Shown here: piece by piece, positions 30,522 through 38,732 of the stretch | Layout of the letters: every line of letters starts with the position of its first letter | Numbering within the stretch: the first letter of the stretch is position 1 | Assembly: GCA_017509065.1 (NCBI GenBank) | Contig: JAFWQM010000211.1 | Location: 1-46,783, forward strand | Direction of reading: 5' to 3' | Source: Clostridia bacterium | GTDB lineage: Bacteria > Bacillota_A > Clostridia > Christensenellales > Aristaeellaceae | DNA: 46,783 nt | Notes under the pieces: generated by a model | What the model was told of the DNA's origin: nothing | The model's input: the letters and a program-made list of their open reading frames with translations, nothing else | Database searches by the model: none | Translations under genes and position numbers: made by a program

Positions 30522-32449
30522 GACTGTATGTCTCCGTCGGCGGTATTCAGGGCGGGCGCTTCGGAAGGCGCTTCCTCCTGTTTATCGGCTTTGTTGATAA
30601 AGCGCAGGAAATCTTCTCGGGTCACGGTTTCTTTATCAATGAGCAGTTCGCCCAGACCGCGGAGCTGGTCAATGTGCTCCCGAAGAATCGCCTGGGAATC
30701 GGCGTAGCACTTCGTCAGGATGGCGCGAACCTCGGCGTCGATCAGGGCGGCGGTTTCCTCGCTGTAATCCCGGGTCTGGCCGAATTCCATGCCCACGAAC
30801 ACTTCCTGGTCGTTGCTCAGGTACACGGTGCCGATCTTGTCGCTCATGCCGAAGCGGGTCACCATGCCGCGGGCCACTTCGGTGGCGCGCTTCAGGTCGC
30901 TCACCGCGCCGGTGCAGATGTCGTCCTGCGTCAGGCTTTCGGCGGCGCGTCCGCCCAGCATCATAGTGATTTCCTGGAGCAGGCGCTTCTTGCCCTGATG
31001 GTCGAATTCCTTTTCAGGCAGGCTCAGCGTCATGCCGGCGGCCTGGCCGCGGGGCACCACGGTGATCATATGCACATCGTCGCACAGAGGCAGGTAATGG
31101 CCCACGATGGCGTGGCCCGCTTCGTGGTAGGCCGTGATGCGGCGGTCTTCCTCCAGCACCTTGTGGCTGCGTTTCTCGGGACCCATCTGGATGCGCTCCA
31201 CAGCCTCGATCAGGTGGGTCTGGGTGATGGTGGTCTGCTTTTCGCGGGCGGCCTGGATGGCGCCTTCGTTCATGATGTTTTCCAGATCAGCGCCGGTGGC
31301 GTAGGGCGTGCGCTTGGCGATGTTCTCCAGGTCCACGTCCGGCCCCAGGGGCTTGCCCTTGGAATGCACTTTCAGGATGGCGATGCGTCCGTTTACATCG
31401 GGATAGTTCACCGTCACCTGGCGGTCAAACCGTCCGGGACGCAGCAGCGCGGGGTCCAGGATGTCGCGCCGGTTGGTGGCGGCCATCACGATCACGCCTT
31501 CGTTGGCGGTGAAGCCGTCCATTTCCACCAGCAGCTGGTTCAAAGTCTGCTCGCGCTCGTCATGACCGCCGCCCAGACCTGCCCCGCGGTGGCGGCCCAC
31601 GGCGTCGATTTCGTCGATGAACACGATGCTCGGGCTGTTGCGCTTGGCCTGCTCGAACAAATCGCGCACGCGGGAAGCGCCTACGCCAACGAACATTTCC
31701 ACAAAGTCAGAACCGGAAATGGAGAAAAAGGGCACGTTCGCTTCCCCGGCCACGGCCTTCGCCAAAAGCGTTTTGCCCGTGCCGGGAGGGCCGACCAGAA
31801 GCACGCCCTTGGGAATGCGCGCGCCCAGGTCGGAATAGTGTTTTGGGTTTTTCAGGAAGTCCACGATTTCGCGCAGCTCTTCCTTCTCTTCGTCCGCTCC
31901 GGCCACGTCGGCAAAGGTGACCTTGTTCTTGCTGGGATCGACCATCGCCGCGCGGGACTTGCCGAAGTTCATCACCCGTCCGCCGCCGCCGGTCTGCTGG
32001 CGCATGATGTACCACCACATCACCATCAGCAGCACAATCGGGATCATGTACGGCAGCATTTCGATGTACCAGGGCGTGGAGATGGGGGCCAGGTATTCGA
32101 TTTCAAATCCGAGGTCCTTGACCGAAATGGTGTCCACGCTCACGCCCGCTTTGTTGGCGGCCATGGTCAGCACAGTGTCATAAAAATCCGGGCCGATGGT
32201 GGTTTCAAAATCATAAGCGCGGCTGGGGTAGTCCGAAAGGGACACCTTGCTGTCCTTATAGCGGCCCACCAGGGAAATGTTCCGGATGGACACCCTGTCT
32301 ATCTTGCCCTGATCGATCAGCTTCAGCAGCTGGGGATACTCGATGCGGCGGTCTACCGTATTCACGCCCCCGGACAAAAGCACGATCAGGAAGATGAACG
32401 CCGCGATCATGGCGATATAGCCGATCAGGCCGCGAGACACTTTACGCAA
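30518..32449 (-). CDS. ftsH: ATP-dependent zinc metalloprotease FtsH
   Basis: A 643-residue membrane AAA+ protease. Two membrane helices (about 9-28 and 127-148) flank the extracytoplasmic domain. Walker A GPPGTGKT is at 220-227, Walker B VFIDEID follows, then the second-region-of-homology arginines (LLRPGRFDR) and the zinc site HEAGH near 435 with its distal acidic ligand further on. The start is TTG at 32449 with AGGAGG 9 bases upstream. It degrades membrane and regulatory proteins. It has its own promoter in the short gap after hpt. Confidence 0.98.
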   Translation of the reverse strand: MRKVSRGLIGYIAMIAAFIFLIVLLSGGVNTVDRRIEYPQLLKLIDQGKIDRVSIRNISLVGRYKDSKVSLSDYPSRAYDFETTIGPDFYDTVLTMAANKAGVSVDTISVKDLGFEIEYLAPISTPWYIEMLPYMIPIVLLMVMWWYIMRQQTGGGGRVMNFGKSRAAMVDPSKNKVTFADVAGADEEKEELREIVDFLKNPKHYSDLGARIPKGVLLVGPPGTGKTLLAKAVAGEANVPFFSISGSDFVEMFVGVGASRVRDLFEQAKRNSPSIVFIDEIDAVGRHRGAGLGGGHDEREQTLNQLLVEMDGFTANEGVIVMAATNRRDILDPALLRPGRFDRQVTVNYPDVNGRIAILKVHSKGKPLGPDVDLENIAKRTPYATGADLENIMNEGAIQAAREKQTTITQTHLIEAVERIQMGPEKRSHKVLEEDRRITAYHEAGHAIVGHYLPLCDDVHMITVVPRGQAAGMTLSLPEKEFDHQGKKRLLQEITMMLGGRAAESLTQDDICTGAVSDLKRATEVARGMVTRFGMSDKIGTVYLSNDQEVFVGMEFGQTRDYSEETAALIDAEVRAILTKCYADSQAILREHIDQLRGLGELLIDKETVTREDFLRFINKADKQEEAPSEAPALNTADGDIQS

Positions 32450-32486
32450 AACAGAATCCTCCTAAGCAAAATCGGGATAACGATAT

Positions 32487-32516
32487 ATTATAGCATATAC
32501 CATCAGCATTTGACAA
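32487..32516 (-). promoter_or_regulatory. SigA-type promoter of ftsH
   Basis: TTGTCA (32511-32516), 18-base spacer, TATAAT (32487-32492) on the minus strand, abutting the hpt stop codon. ftsH and the downstream genes can thus be expressed independently of tilS-hpt. Confidence 0.75.
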
Positions 32517-33086
32517 TCATTTTTCTTCGCCGCTGTAGATGCGGGGATGCAGCACGCCGATGTCCGGCAGGTTGCGGTATTTTTCATCATAGTCCAGGCC
32601 GTAGCCCACCACGAAAGCGTCCGGGATGTTGAAGCAGGAGTGGTCCACCGTCAGCTCCACCCGGCGGCGCGCGGGCTTATCCAGCAGCGTCACGATGGAT
32701 ACGGAAGCGGCCTCGCGGTTGGCGAACACCCGCTTGAGGTAATGCAGCGTCATGCCGCTGTCCACGATGTCCTCCACCAGCACCACGTGCTTCCCGACCA
32801 CCGGCTTGTCCAGGTCCTTCACGATCTTGACCACACCCGTGGTCTTGGTGCTGCTGCCGTAGCTGGACACCACCATGAAGTCCGTGGTCAGGGGCAGGTC
32901 GATTTCCCGGATGAGGTCGGTGAAGAATACGCTGGCCCCTTTCAGGATGCACACGAACACCGGGGCGTCCATGCCCCGGAATTTTTCGGTCAGCTTCTGC
33001 CCCAGTTCCTTTACCGCCTTGGCGATATCTTCCCGCGTGACGAGAATGCGATCCAAGTCCTGATAGATGACGGCGTTGGTATCCAT
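32517..33086 (-). CDS. hpt: hypoxanthine phosphoribosyltransferase
   Basis: A 189-residue type I phosphoribosyltransferase that salvages hypoxanthine and guanine to IMP and GMP. The PRPP loop is VLVEDIVDSGMTL. The loop VSSYGSSTKTTG and the purine-contacting region FVVGYGLDYDEKYRNLPDIGVL are diagnostic. It lies between tilS and ftsH, the usual order in Bacillota. Confidence 0.97.
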   Translation of the reverse strand: MDTNAVIYQDLDRILVTREDIAKAVKELGQKLTEKFRGMDAPVFVCILKGASVFFTDLIREIDLPLTTDFMVVSSYGSSTKTTGVVKIVKDLDKPVVGKHVVLVEDIVDSGMTLHYLKRVFANREAASVSIVTLLDKPARRRVELTVDHSCFNIPDAFVVGYGLDYDEKYRNLPDIGVLHPRIYSGEEK

Positions 33087-33100
33087 ACGTTCCTTCCTTT

Positions 33101-34459
33101 CTATTCTTCTTCTGTTTCAGGGTCTTGCTCCGGCGCGTCGCCAGGCAGAAAGCCTTCGTACCGCAGCATCAGCGCGTCGTCTCCGGGCTTGACGCGCGCC
33201 TCCTCGCCAGGACCGACGCCGATAGCCCAGACCGCCCGGTTCCCGATGCACAGCAGCGGCACATAGCGGCGGAAGGGCTGGGGCACTTTTTTGTCCACGA
33301 AATAGTCCTGCATGGATTTGGTTCCGGGAGCGCCCAAAGGATGAATCTCGTCGCCCGGTTGCCAGAAGCGGAGCGCGCACCGGTCAAACACGCTTCGGGG
33401 CATCGCCTGGCAGCGTTTGCCGTCGCCAGTTTCGCCTTGTCTTGGCTGGGCGATCAGCGTGCCGGGCATGGGCAGGGCAGGCGGGATTTCTTTTCCTTTG
33501 GGCGGCAGGAAATGCAGATGCTCCTGTGTGCAGGAGGCCCACCACCCCTCCGGCAGATTCATTTTCCTGCCGGGGGAAAGCGCCATCAGCCGTTCGGTGG
33601 TTTCCCAGTCCAGCTTTACCGGACAGGCCATGCGCAAGACGTAGCGACGCAGCGCCGGATGCAGCCGCTGCAAGGGCACATACTTCACCCAGCGGCAGGG
33701 GTCATACAGACAGGCGTTGCCATCGCCGGAAAGAAACAACCTGGCCTCGCGGCGGAAATACTGGTCTTCCTCCGCCAGGATGCGCGCCGCCCGGCCCATG
33801 GCTTCCTCTGCCTGGGGAAAGCGGGCGGCGATGGCGGGCAGAATATGATGGCGCAGGTAATTGCGCTGGTAGTCGTCCGCGGCGTTGGTTTCGTCCTCTA
33901 TCCAGGGAATGCCCCGCTCTGTCAGAGCGGCGCGGAGGATTTCGGGGGATACATCCAGCAGCGGCCGCCACAGTAACAAGCCCGCGCTTTCCGGCCAGCC
34001 GCGCCAGGAACGCTCCTCCATCGCGCCTAATCCGCCGCTGCCGCTGCCCCGAAACAGGCGCAGCAGCATGGTTTCCGCCTGATCGCGCCGGTGATGGGCC
34101 AGGGCCAGAATGACCGTGCCGTTTTCCATGCAGGCTCCACGGAGCGCTTCGTACCGCGCCCGCCGCGCCGCGTCCTCGCTTTTTCCCCGCACCTGTACGT
34201 GACAGACCGTACAGGGAACGCCTAACTCCCCGCACATCTTCATAACAAATTCCGCGTCCCGCCCGGAGGTTTCCCGCATCCCGTGATCCACATGGGCCGC
34301 GGACAGTTGAATCCCTTCCGTCCGGGCCAGCACCGAAAGAGCATGAAGCAGGGCTACCGAATCTGCGCCCCCCGATACGGCGGAAACAATGCGGCTGAGT
34401 TCACCCAGATCATGCCAGGATTTTCTGACAGTTTCCAACAAAAAAAGCCATTCATTCAT
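33101..34459 (-). CDS. tilS: tRNA(Ile)-lysidine synthetase
   Basis: A 452-residue TilS that converts the C34 of the AUA-reading tRNA(Ile) to lysidine. The N-terminal ATP-pyrophosphatase loop is SGGADS at residues 29-34; HVDHGMRETS and LALAHHRRDQAETMLLRLFRG follow. The middle and C-terminal tRNA-binding domains are present (GDEIHPLGAPGTKSMQDYFVDKKVP). The C-terminus is extended by an acidic tail. The ribosome site is weak. It heads the conserved tilS-hpt-ftsH group. Confidence 0.96.
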   Translation of the reverse strand: MNEWLFLLETVRKSWHDLGELSRIVSAVSGGADSVALLHALSVLARTEGIQLSAAHVDHGMRETSGRDAEFVMKMCGELGVPCTVCHVQVRGKSEDAARRARYEALRGACMENGTVILALAHHRRDQAETMLLRLFRGSGSGGLGAMEERSWRGWPESAGLLLWRPLLDVSPEILRAALTERGIPWIEDETNAADDYQRNYLRHHILPAIAARFPQAEEAMGRAARILAEEDQYFRREARLFLSGDGNACLYDPCRWVKYVPLQRLHPALRRYVLRMACPVKLDWETTERLMALSPGRKMNLPEGWWASCTQEHLHFLPPKGKEIPPALPMPGTLIAQPRQGETGDGKRCQAMPRSVFDRCALRFWQPGDEIHPLGAPGTKSMQDYFVDKKVPQPFRRYVPLLCIGNRAVWAIGVGPGEEARVKPGDDALMLRYEGFLPGDAPEQDPETEEE

Positions 34460-34510
34460 ACTGCTTTATTGTACCCCCGAAACGCCGGAAACGCAAGGGT
34501 TTTTTCAGGC

Positions 34511-34987
34511 TCAGGATTCATTCACCAGTTTTCCCGTCATGTGCTCCGGCACCAGGCGGAACATGAGCGTGCCGGGGCCTGAGCGGGCGATTTCCTTTTC
34601 GATGTAGGCTTCGTCCCGGGTGAATTTCCGGCTCAGCTTCCGGGAAATCTCATAGACGGTTTCCCGTTCTTCAATGATTTCGATCCGCCCGAACACGATT
34701 ACGCTTTTGATGTTCAGCGCCCATTCCCCTTCCCTGCGGAACCCCTGGTCGTACACGCAGAAGGACGCCTTGTCACAGCGTTTGATGGCGTCGATTTTGT
34801 GGCCGGTTTTGCCGCTGTGGAAGTACAGGCAGCCGTCGTCCTCGCTGTAATAGTGATTGATGGGCAGGCCGTAGGGGTAGCCGCCGTCTCCCGCCACGCT
34901 CAGCACGCCCCGCAGTTCTTCCTTCAGTATCCGCACACATTCCCCGTTCCCAAGCTGCTGTTTCTTTCGCGTTATCTCCCGAAACAT
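34511..34987 (-). CDS. pyridoxamine 5'-phosphate oxidase-like flavin-binding protein
   Basis: A 158-residue split-barrel protein (PNPOx-like, NimA subgroup): GVLSVAGDGGYPYGLPINHYY, CLYFHSGKTGHKIDAIKRCDKASFCV and SVIVFGRIEIIEE. The start at 34987 follows AGGAGGGATGCGTC; a longer frame reading upstream has no support. Such proteins bind FMN, F420 or haem and often reduce nitro compounds; the substrate here is unknown. Confidence 0.85.
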   Translation of the reverse strand: MFREITRKKQQLGNGECVRILKEELRGVLSVAGDGGYPYGLPINHYYSEDDGCLYFHSGKTGHKIDAIKRCDKASFCVYDQGFRREGEWALNIKSVIVFGRIEIIEERETVYEISRKLSRKFTRDEAYIEKEIARSGPGTLMFRLVPEHMTGKLVNES

Positions 34988-35008
34988 GACGCATCCCTCC
35001 TGCTCCCC

Positions 35009-35036
35009 ATCATAGCATAACATGAGGAAAAAACAA
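35009..35036 (-). promoter_or_regulatory. possible promoter of the PNPOx-like gene
   Basis: TTGTTT (35031-35036), 16-base spacer, TATGAT (35009-35014), minus strand, just upstream of the ribosome site. Confidence 0.5.
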
Positions 35037-35098
35037 GGGATTTGTAAAAACAGAACACAGTGAACACAAAATAAATTGCGATTGAACAAAGAAAAAAC

Positions 35099-35127
35099 TT
35101 TACTTGCATGCTTTAATGTGTTAAAAT
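35099..35127 (+). promoter_or_regulatory. possible promoter of the YerC-like gene
   Basis: TTTACT (35099-35104), 17-base spacer, TAAAAT (35122-35127), in an AT-rich stretch about 65 bases before the start. Confidence 0.5.
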
Positions 35128-35193
35128 GCCTGTGGGGAATGAAGGAAGGATAAAGCCGTTTCATCCCTTTTCTTGTAAGGAGGGGTACATACC

Positions 35194-35499
35194 ATGGCAA
35201 AGAACATGAAGCAGGAGCGCAGCATGGCGCTGTACGAGGCGATTCTGGCGATCAAAGACCTGGACGAATGCTGCCGTTTTTTTGACGATCTGTGCACGCC
35301 CACGGAACTGCGCAGCATGGAGCAGCGCTACGACGTGGCCGCCGCCCTGATGCAGGAGCAGGTGTACATGGAGATTCAGGAAAAGACCGGGGCCAGCAGC
35401 GCCACCATCAGCCGCGTGCGCCGCAACATCCTGGAAAACTCCAAAGGCGGAGCCATGAAAGAAGTTATTGGCAGGCTGGCGGAAAAGGAAGAAAACTGA
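35194..35499 (+). CDS. yerC: YerC/YecD-type TrpR-like DNA-binding protein
   Basis: A 101-residue TrpR-superfamily protein. Family segments are LYEAILAIKDLDECCRFFDDL, CTPTELRSMEQRYDVAAALM and the helix-turn-helix YMEIQEKTGASSATISRVRR. AAGGAGG precedes the start. YerC homologs are conserved in Bacillota; their regulatory targets are poorly known. It is followed by a 130-base gap with a large inverted repeat before paaK. Confidence 0.92.
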   Translation: MAKNMKQERSMALYEAILAIKDLDECCRFFDDLCTPTELRSMEQRYDVAAALMQEQVYMEIQEKTGASSATISRVRRNILENSKGGAMKEVIGRLAEKEEN

Positions 35500-35513
35500 G
35501 ATGGCGGGAAAGA

Positions 35514-35576
35514 GTTCTAAGTTCCAAGCCTGATATAGCGAGCTGTTTTCGAGCTGTTTTGCTTAAAACTTAGAAC
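35514..35576. repeat. large inverted repeat between yerC and paaK
   Basis: GTTCTAAGTT (35514-35523) pairs perfectly with AACTTAGAAC (35567-35576). The interior contains a short direct repeat, GAGCTGTTTT, twice. There is no T-run to the right, so it is not a plain intrinsic terminator. It may be an operator, an RNA hairpin or a repeat remnant. Confidence 0.55.
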
Positions 35577-35628
35577 AAAAAGCTGAGTATTCTATATTAT
35601 TATTATATTTTTTCATTGGAGGTTTTTT

Positions 35629-36933
35629 ATGGCGGAACGTTATTTTCAACCGGAGATCGAAACAGCCAGCAGGGAGGAAATCAAAGCCCTGCAGGACGAG
35701 CGCCTGGTGAAGCAGGTGCGCCACGTGTGGGAGAACGTGCCCTATTACCGCAAAAAGATGGAGGAAAAGGGCCTGACCCCCGCCGACATCAAGGGCACCG
35801 AGGACCTGCACAAGCTGCCCTTCCTGAGCAAGGCCGACCTGCGGGACGCTTATCCCTACGGCCTGATGGGCGCGCCGCTGAAGGACTGCGTGCGCATCCA
35901 GTCCACCTCCGGCACCACCGGCAAGCGCGTGGTGGCCTTCTACACCAAAGAAGATATTGACCTGTGGGAGGACTGCTGCGCCCGGGCCATCGTGGCGGCG
36001 GGCGGCACCAATGAGGACGTGTGCCAGGTCAGCTACGGCTACGGCCTGTTCACCGGCGGCCCCGGCCTGAACGGCGGCAGCCATAAGGTGGGGTGCCTCA
36101 CCATCCCCATGAGCTCCGGCAACACCGAGCGGCAGATCATGTTTATCCGCGACCTGAACGCCACCATCCTCTGCTGCACCCCCTCCTACGCCGCCTATCT
36201 GGGCGAATCCATGAAGGAAATGGGCCTGACCCCCGCGCAAATTCCCCTGAAAGCGGGCATTTTCGGAGCCGAAGCCTGGAGCGAGGAAATGCGCCAGGAC
36301 ATCCAGAAGACCCTGGGCATCCGGGCCTTTGATATTTACGGCCTCACCGAGCTGTCCGGCCCCGGCGTGGCCTTTGAGTGCTCCGCCCAGACCGGGATGC
36401 ACATCAACGAAGACCACTTCATCGCCGAGATCATCGACCCCAAGACCGGCGAAGTCCTCCCCGACGGAACCCAGGGCGAGCTGGTTTTCACCGCCATCAC
36501 CAAGCGCGCTTTCCCCCTGCTCCGCTACCGCACCAAGGATATTTGCGTCCTGAGCCGGGAGAAGTGCCCCTGCGGCCGCACCCACGTGAAGATGAGCAAG
36601 CCCCGGGGCCGCAGCGACGACATGCTCATCATCCGCGGCGTGAACGTGTTCCCCAGCCAGATCGAAACCGTGCTGCTCAACATGGGCTATCCCGCCAACT
36701 ACCAGATCATCGTGGACCGCGTGAACCACACCGACACGCTCGATGTGCAGGTGGAAATGACCCCCGAAATGTTCACCGACAATATGGGCGACATCGCCCA
36801 GCGCCAGAAGGCATTGGTGGACGGCCTCCGCTCCATGCTGGGCCTCACCGCCAAGGTGTCCCTGGTCGCCCCCAAGTCCATCGTCCGCAGCGAGGGCAAG
36901 GCGGTTCGCGTGATTGATAAGAGGAAGATATAA
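35629..36933 (+). CDS. paaK: phenylacetate-CoA ligase family enzyme
   Basis: A 434-residue adenylate-forming CoA ligase of the PaaK family. The N-terminal VWENVPYYRKKM, the ATP-binding STSGTTGKRV (about 98-107), the FGAEAWSEEMR and DIYGLTELSGPGVAFEC segments, and the C-terminal RGRSDDMLIIRGVNVFPSQIE are all present. In anaerobes this enzyme often activates aryl acids made from aromatic amino acids, with an indolepyruvate oxidoreductase elsewhere. An ACT-domain gene normally follows it, as here, though now interrupted and separated by two palindromic repeats. Confidence 0.95.
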   Translation: MAERYFQPEIETASREEIKALQDERLVKQVRHVWENVPYYRKKMEEKGLTPADIKGTEDLHKLPFLSKADLRDAYPYGLMGAPLKDCVRIQSTSGTTGKRVVAFYTKEDIDLWEDCCARAIVAAGGTNEDVCQVSYGYGLFTGGPGLNGGSHKVGCLTIPMSSGNTERQIMFIRDLNATILCCTPSYAAYLGESMKEMGLTPAQIPLKAGIFGAEAWSEEMRQDIQKTLGIRAFDIYGLTELSGPGVAFECSAQTGMHINEDHFIAEIIDPKTGEVLPDGTQGELVFTAITKRAFPLLRYRTKDICVLSREKCPCGRTHVKMSKPRGRSDDMLIIRGVNVFPSQIETVLLNMGYPANYQIIVDRVNHTDTLDVQVEMTPEMFTDNMGDIAQRQKALVDGLRSMLGLTAKVSLVAPKSIVRSEGKAVRVIDKRKI

Positions 36934-36937
36934 GTCT

Positions 36938-37015
36938 TCTGGGGGAAACCGCTCTTTGAAGGTCAAAGAGCGTTTTCCCCCAGACCCCCTTCCGAGAAAA
37001 CCGTGAGGGGAACAA
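36938..37015. repeat. palindromic intergenic repeat, copy F
   Basis: The core at 36938-36984 has 22-base arms around AGG with one mismatch, beginning 4 bases after the paaK stop. The tail GACCCCCTTCCGAGAAAACC follows. It is tail to tail with copy G. Confidence 0.9.
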
Positions 37016-37054
37016 CCATATTTCACAATTGTATCTATGTGAAAAAACCATTCA

Positions 37055-37138
37055 GCCCCTTCTATGCCTTCTATGGCTTTCTTGGAAAGGGGTGTGGGGG
37101 AAACCATTCTTTGGCCCCCAAAGAATGGTTTCCCCCAC
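37055..37138. repeat. palindromic intergenic repeat, copy G (inverted)
   Basis: The core at 37094-37138 has perfect 21-base arms around CCC. The tail (GGCTTTCTTGGAAAGGGGTG) lies to the left, so it is inverted relative to F. It ends about 5 bases before the AAAAGGAGG ribosome site of the ACT gene and could hide or expose that site. Confidence 0.9.
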
Positions 37139-37157
37139 AAAAAAAGGAGGTTCAACC

Positions 37158-37589
37158 ATGGCAGTCAAACAAATTTCAATATTCCTGGAAAATAAGCCCG
37201 GCTTTCTGGCCGAGGTAACCAAAGTCCTGGCCCAGAACAACATCGACATGCGGGCCTTCTCCCTGGCGGAAAGCAATGATTTCGGCATCGCACGCATCAT
37301 TGTGGACGACGTGTACTAGACCACCACGGTCTTGAAGGACGCGGGATACATCAACAGCGTCATCGATATCCTGGCCGTAGCCATGGACGACGTGCCCGGC
37401 GGTCTCAGCAAGGTGCTCAACGTGCTGGCCGACGCCCAGGTGAACGTGGAATACATGTACGCTTTCCTCGGAGGCAAGACCGGTGGGGCGTATATGGTGT
37501 TCAAGGTGGCCGACCAGGACAAGGCCATCGCCGCGCTGTACAAGTACCGCATCCGCATGGTGGATCAGGAAGAATTGGGAGAACTGTAA
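37158..37589 (+). pseudogene. tandem ACT-domain protein interrupted by an in-frame TAG
   Basis: Two ACT domains lie in one frame of 143 codons. The first ([20 protein letters not shown], then [18 protein letters not shown]) stops at TAG, 37317-37319. The frame continues unbroken as TTTVLKDAGYINSVIDILAV and the second ACT domain ([39 protein letters not shown]) to TAA at 37589. In relatives a lysine or similar residue sits at the stop position, so one base change from AAG, CAG or GAG explains it. The second part has no ribosome site of its own at the break. AAAAGGAGG precedes the first ATG. It may be a recent nonsense mutation, a sequence error, or read-through. The protein normally accompanies PaaK, presumably as an aromatic amino-acid sensor. 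Confidence 0.85.
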
Positions 37590-37593
37590 CGCC

Positions 37594-38196
37594 ATGGAAC
37601 TGCCGAACAAGCTGAGCCTGACAGGCATTGCTTTTCTTCACGAAGAGGAGCGCGTCAGCAAAACGAAAGCGAAGCGGCTGTTTGAGGAACACGTGATCGA
37701 CACCTTTGAAGTGGGCACCTACGCCGGGCTGCAGGCGATTCACCGCTGGCTGTTCGATGATGTTTACGATTTCGCCGGGGAAACGCGGAAGCAGAATATC
37801 GCCAAGGGCAGCTTCCGCTTCGCCTCCGCGCTGTACCTGGATGAAGCGCTCCGGCAGATCAGCGCCATGCCCCAATCCACCTACGAACAGATCATCGCCA
37901 AGTATGTGGAAATGAACATTGCCCATCCTTTTTTAGAGGGTAACGGGCGTGCCACCCGCATCTGGCTGGACTGTATGCTGAAAAAGGAACTGGGCCAGGT
38001 GGTAGACTGGAGCCGGGTCGACCGGGAGGATTACCTGCTCGCGATGGAGCGCAGCCCCGTCCGGGATACGGAAATCCGCCTGCTGCTGCAATCCGCCCTC
38101 ACAGACCGGGTGAATGACCGGATGATCCTCATGCACAGTATCGACGCAAGCTACCGCTACGAAGGATATGACCAGTATAAAACAGAAGATTTATAA
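37594..38196 (+). CDS. Fic-family protein
   Basis: A 200-residue Fic-domain protein, of a family that usually transfers AMP to target proteins. The catalytic loop HPFLEGNGR is intact at residues 111-119. The N-terminal part has the flap-like [20 protein letters not shown]. No clear inhibitory (S/T)xxxE(G/N) helix is seen in the protein and no small antitoxin gene is adjacent. The start at 37594 is 4 bases after the ACT stop, so it depends on coupling or a weak ribosome site. Confidence 0.88.
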   Translation: MELPNKLSLTGIAFLHEEERVSKTKAKRLFEEHVIDTFEVGTYAGLQAIHRWLFDDVYDFAGETRKQNIAKGSFRFASALYLDEALRQISAMPQSTYEQIIAKYVEMNIAHPFLEGNGRATRIWLDCMLKKELGQVVDWSRVDREDYLLAMERSPVRDTEIRLLLQSALTDRVNDRMILMHSIDASYRYEGYDQYKTEDL

Positions 38197-38203
38197 TTGT
38201 TTG

Positions 38204-38228
38204 CCGCCGGTTTGCCCGGCGGTTTTTT
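38204..38228 (+). terminator. intrinsic terminator after fic
   Basis: CCGCCGG (38204-38210) pairs with CCGGCGG (38216-38222) across a 5-base loop, then six T. Confidence 0.92.
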
Positions 38229-38272
38229 ATGTGGGCAGATACCGGCCTGAAAATTTGTTACAATTCCACCCC

Positions 38273-38301
38273 TTGACAAAGATGGTAGACAAGTGTATAC
38301 T
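38273..38301 (+). promoter_or_regulatory. SigA promoter of blaI-M56
   Basis: Perfect TTGACA (38273-38278), 17-base spacer, TATACT (38296-38301). The spacer and -10 are covered by the operator dyad, so repressor binding would block RNA polymerase. Confidence 0.9.
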
Positions 38302-38322
38302 TATGGTATACAAACGTCTACC
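38284..38322. promoter_or_regulatory. BlaI-type operator, nested dyad
   Basis: Two 17-base arms (38284-38300 and 38306-38322) are inverted with 14 of 17 positions paired. Each arm is itself an imperfect dyad (GTAGACAAGTGTATAC; GTATACAAACGTCTAC) close to the TACA-TGTA pattern of BlaI/MecI/CopY sites. Two dimers could bind side by side and autoregulate the operon. Confidence 0.8.
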
Positions 38323-38348
38323 ACATTTTTTGAAGGGAGTGCAAAGCC

Positions 38349-38720
38349 ATGCCTGATCGCTGCACAGAGGCGGAATGGAAAATCATGGAGGTGCTGTGGG
38401 ACAGCGCGCCACGCACCATGAGCGAAATCACGAAAGCGTTGGAGCCGTCCACGGGCTGGACGCGGCACACGGTCATCACCCTGCTCAAACGGATGCAGGA
38501 AAAGGGCACCGTGGCGGTGGACGAAAGCGGCGAAGTAAAGACCTACACCCCGCTGCTCACGCAGGAAGAAGCGTCCAAAGAGCAGACAAATAAACTCCTG
38601 CGCCGCGTGTTTTCCGGGAAAGCCTCGCTGCTCATCAACCATCTGGTGGATTCCGGGGAAATATCGCTGAAGGAAATGGACGAACTGATGGACATGATGC
38701 GGAAGAACGGAAAGAAATAG
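38349..38720 (+). CDS. blaI: BlaI/MecI-family repressor
   Basis: A 123-residue winged-helix repressor. The DNA-binding half shows EAEWKIMEVLWDSAPRTMSEI, TGWTRHTVITLLKRMQEKG and VKTYTPLLTQEE. The C-terminal dimerisation helices include LINHLVDSGEISLKEMDEL. AAGGGAG is upstream. It should repress itself and the M56 gene until cleaved. It ends in TAG. Confidence 0.93.
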   Translation: MPDRCTEAEWKIMEVLWDSAPRTMSEITKALEPSTGWTRHTVITLLKRMQEKGTVAVDESGEVKTYTPLLTQEEASKEQTNKLLRRVFSGKASLLINHLVDSGEISLKEMDELMDMMRKNGKK

Positions 38721-38732
38721 GAGGGAAAACGA

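Noticed and set aside
30674..32632. 652-codon plus-strand frame
   Set aside because: It is a shadow of ftsH on the opposite strand, which has full catalytic motifs.
983..37138. CRISPR array made by the repeated palindromes
   Set aside because: The copies are scattered between genes over 36 kb in both orientations, with no regular spacers and no cas genes.
35563..37155. 530-codon minus-strand frame
   Set aside because: It is antisense to paaK and crosses the palindromic repeats; no family is recognised.
37158..37589. General reassignment of TAG to an amino acid
   Set aside because: TAG ends the PduS-like gene (1918-1920) and blaI (38718-38720) at the expected protein lengths.
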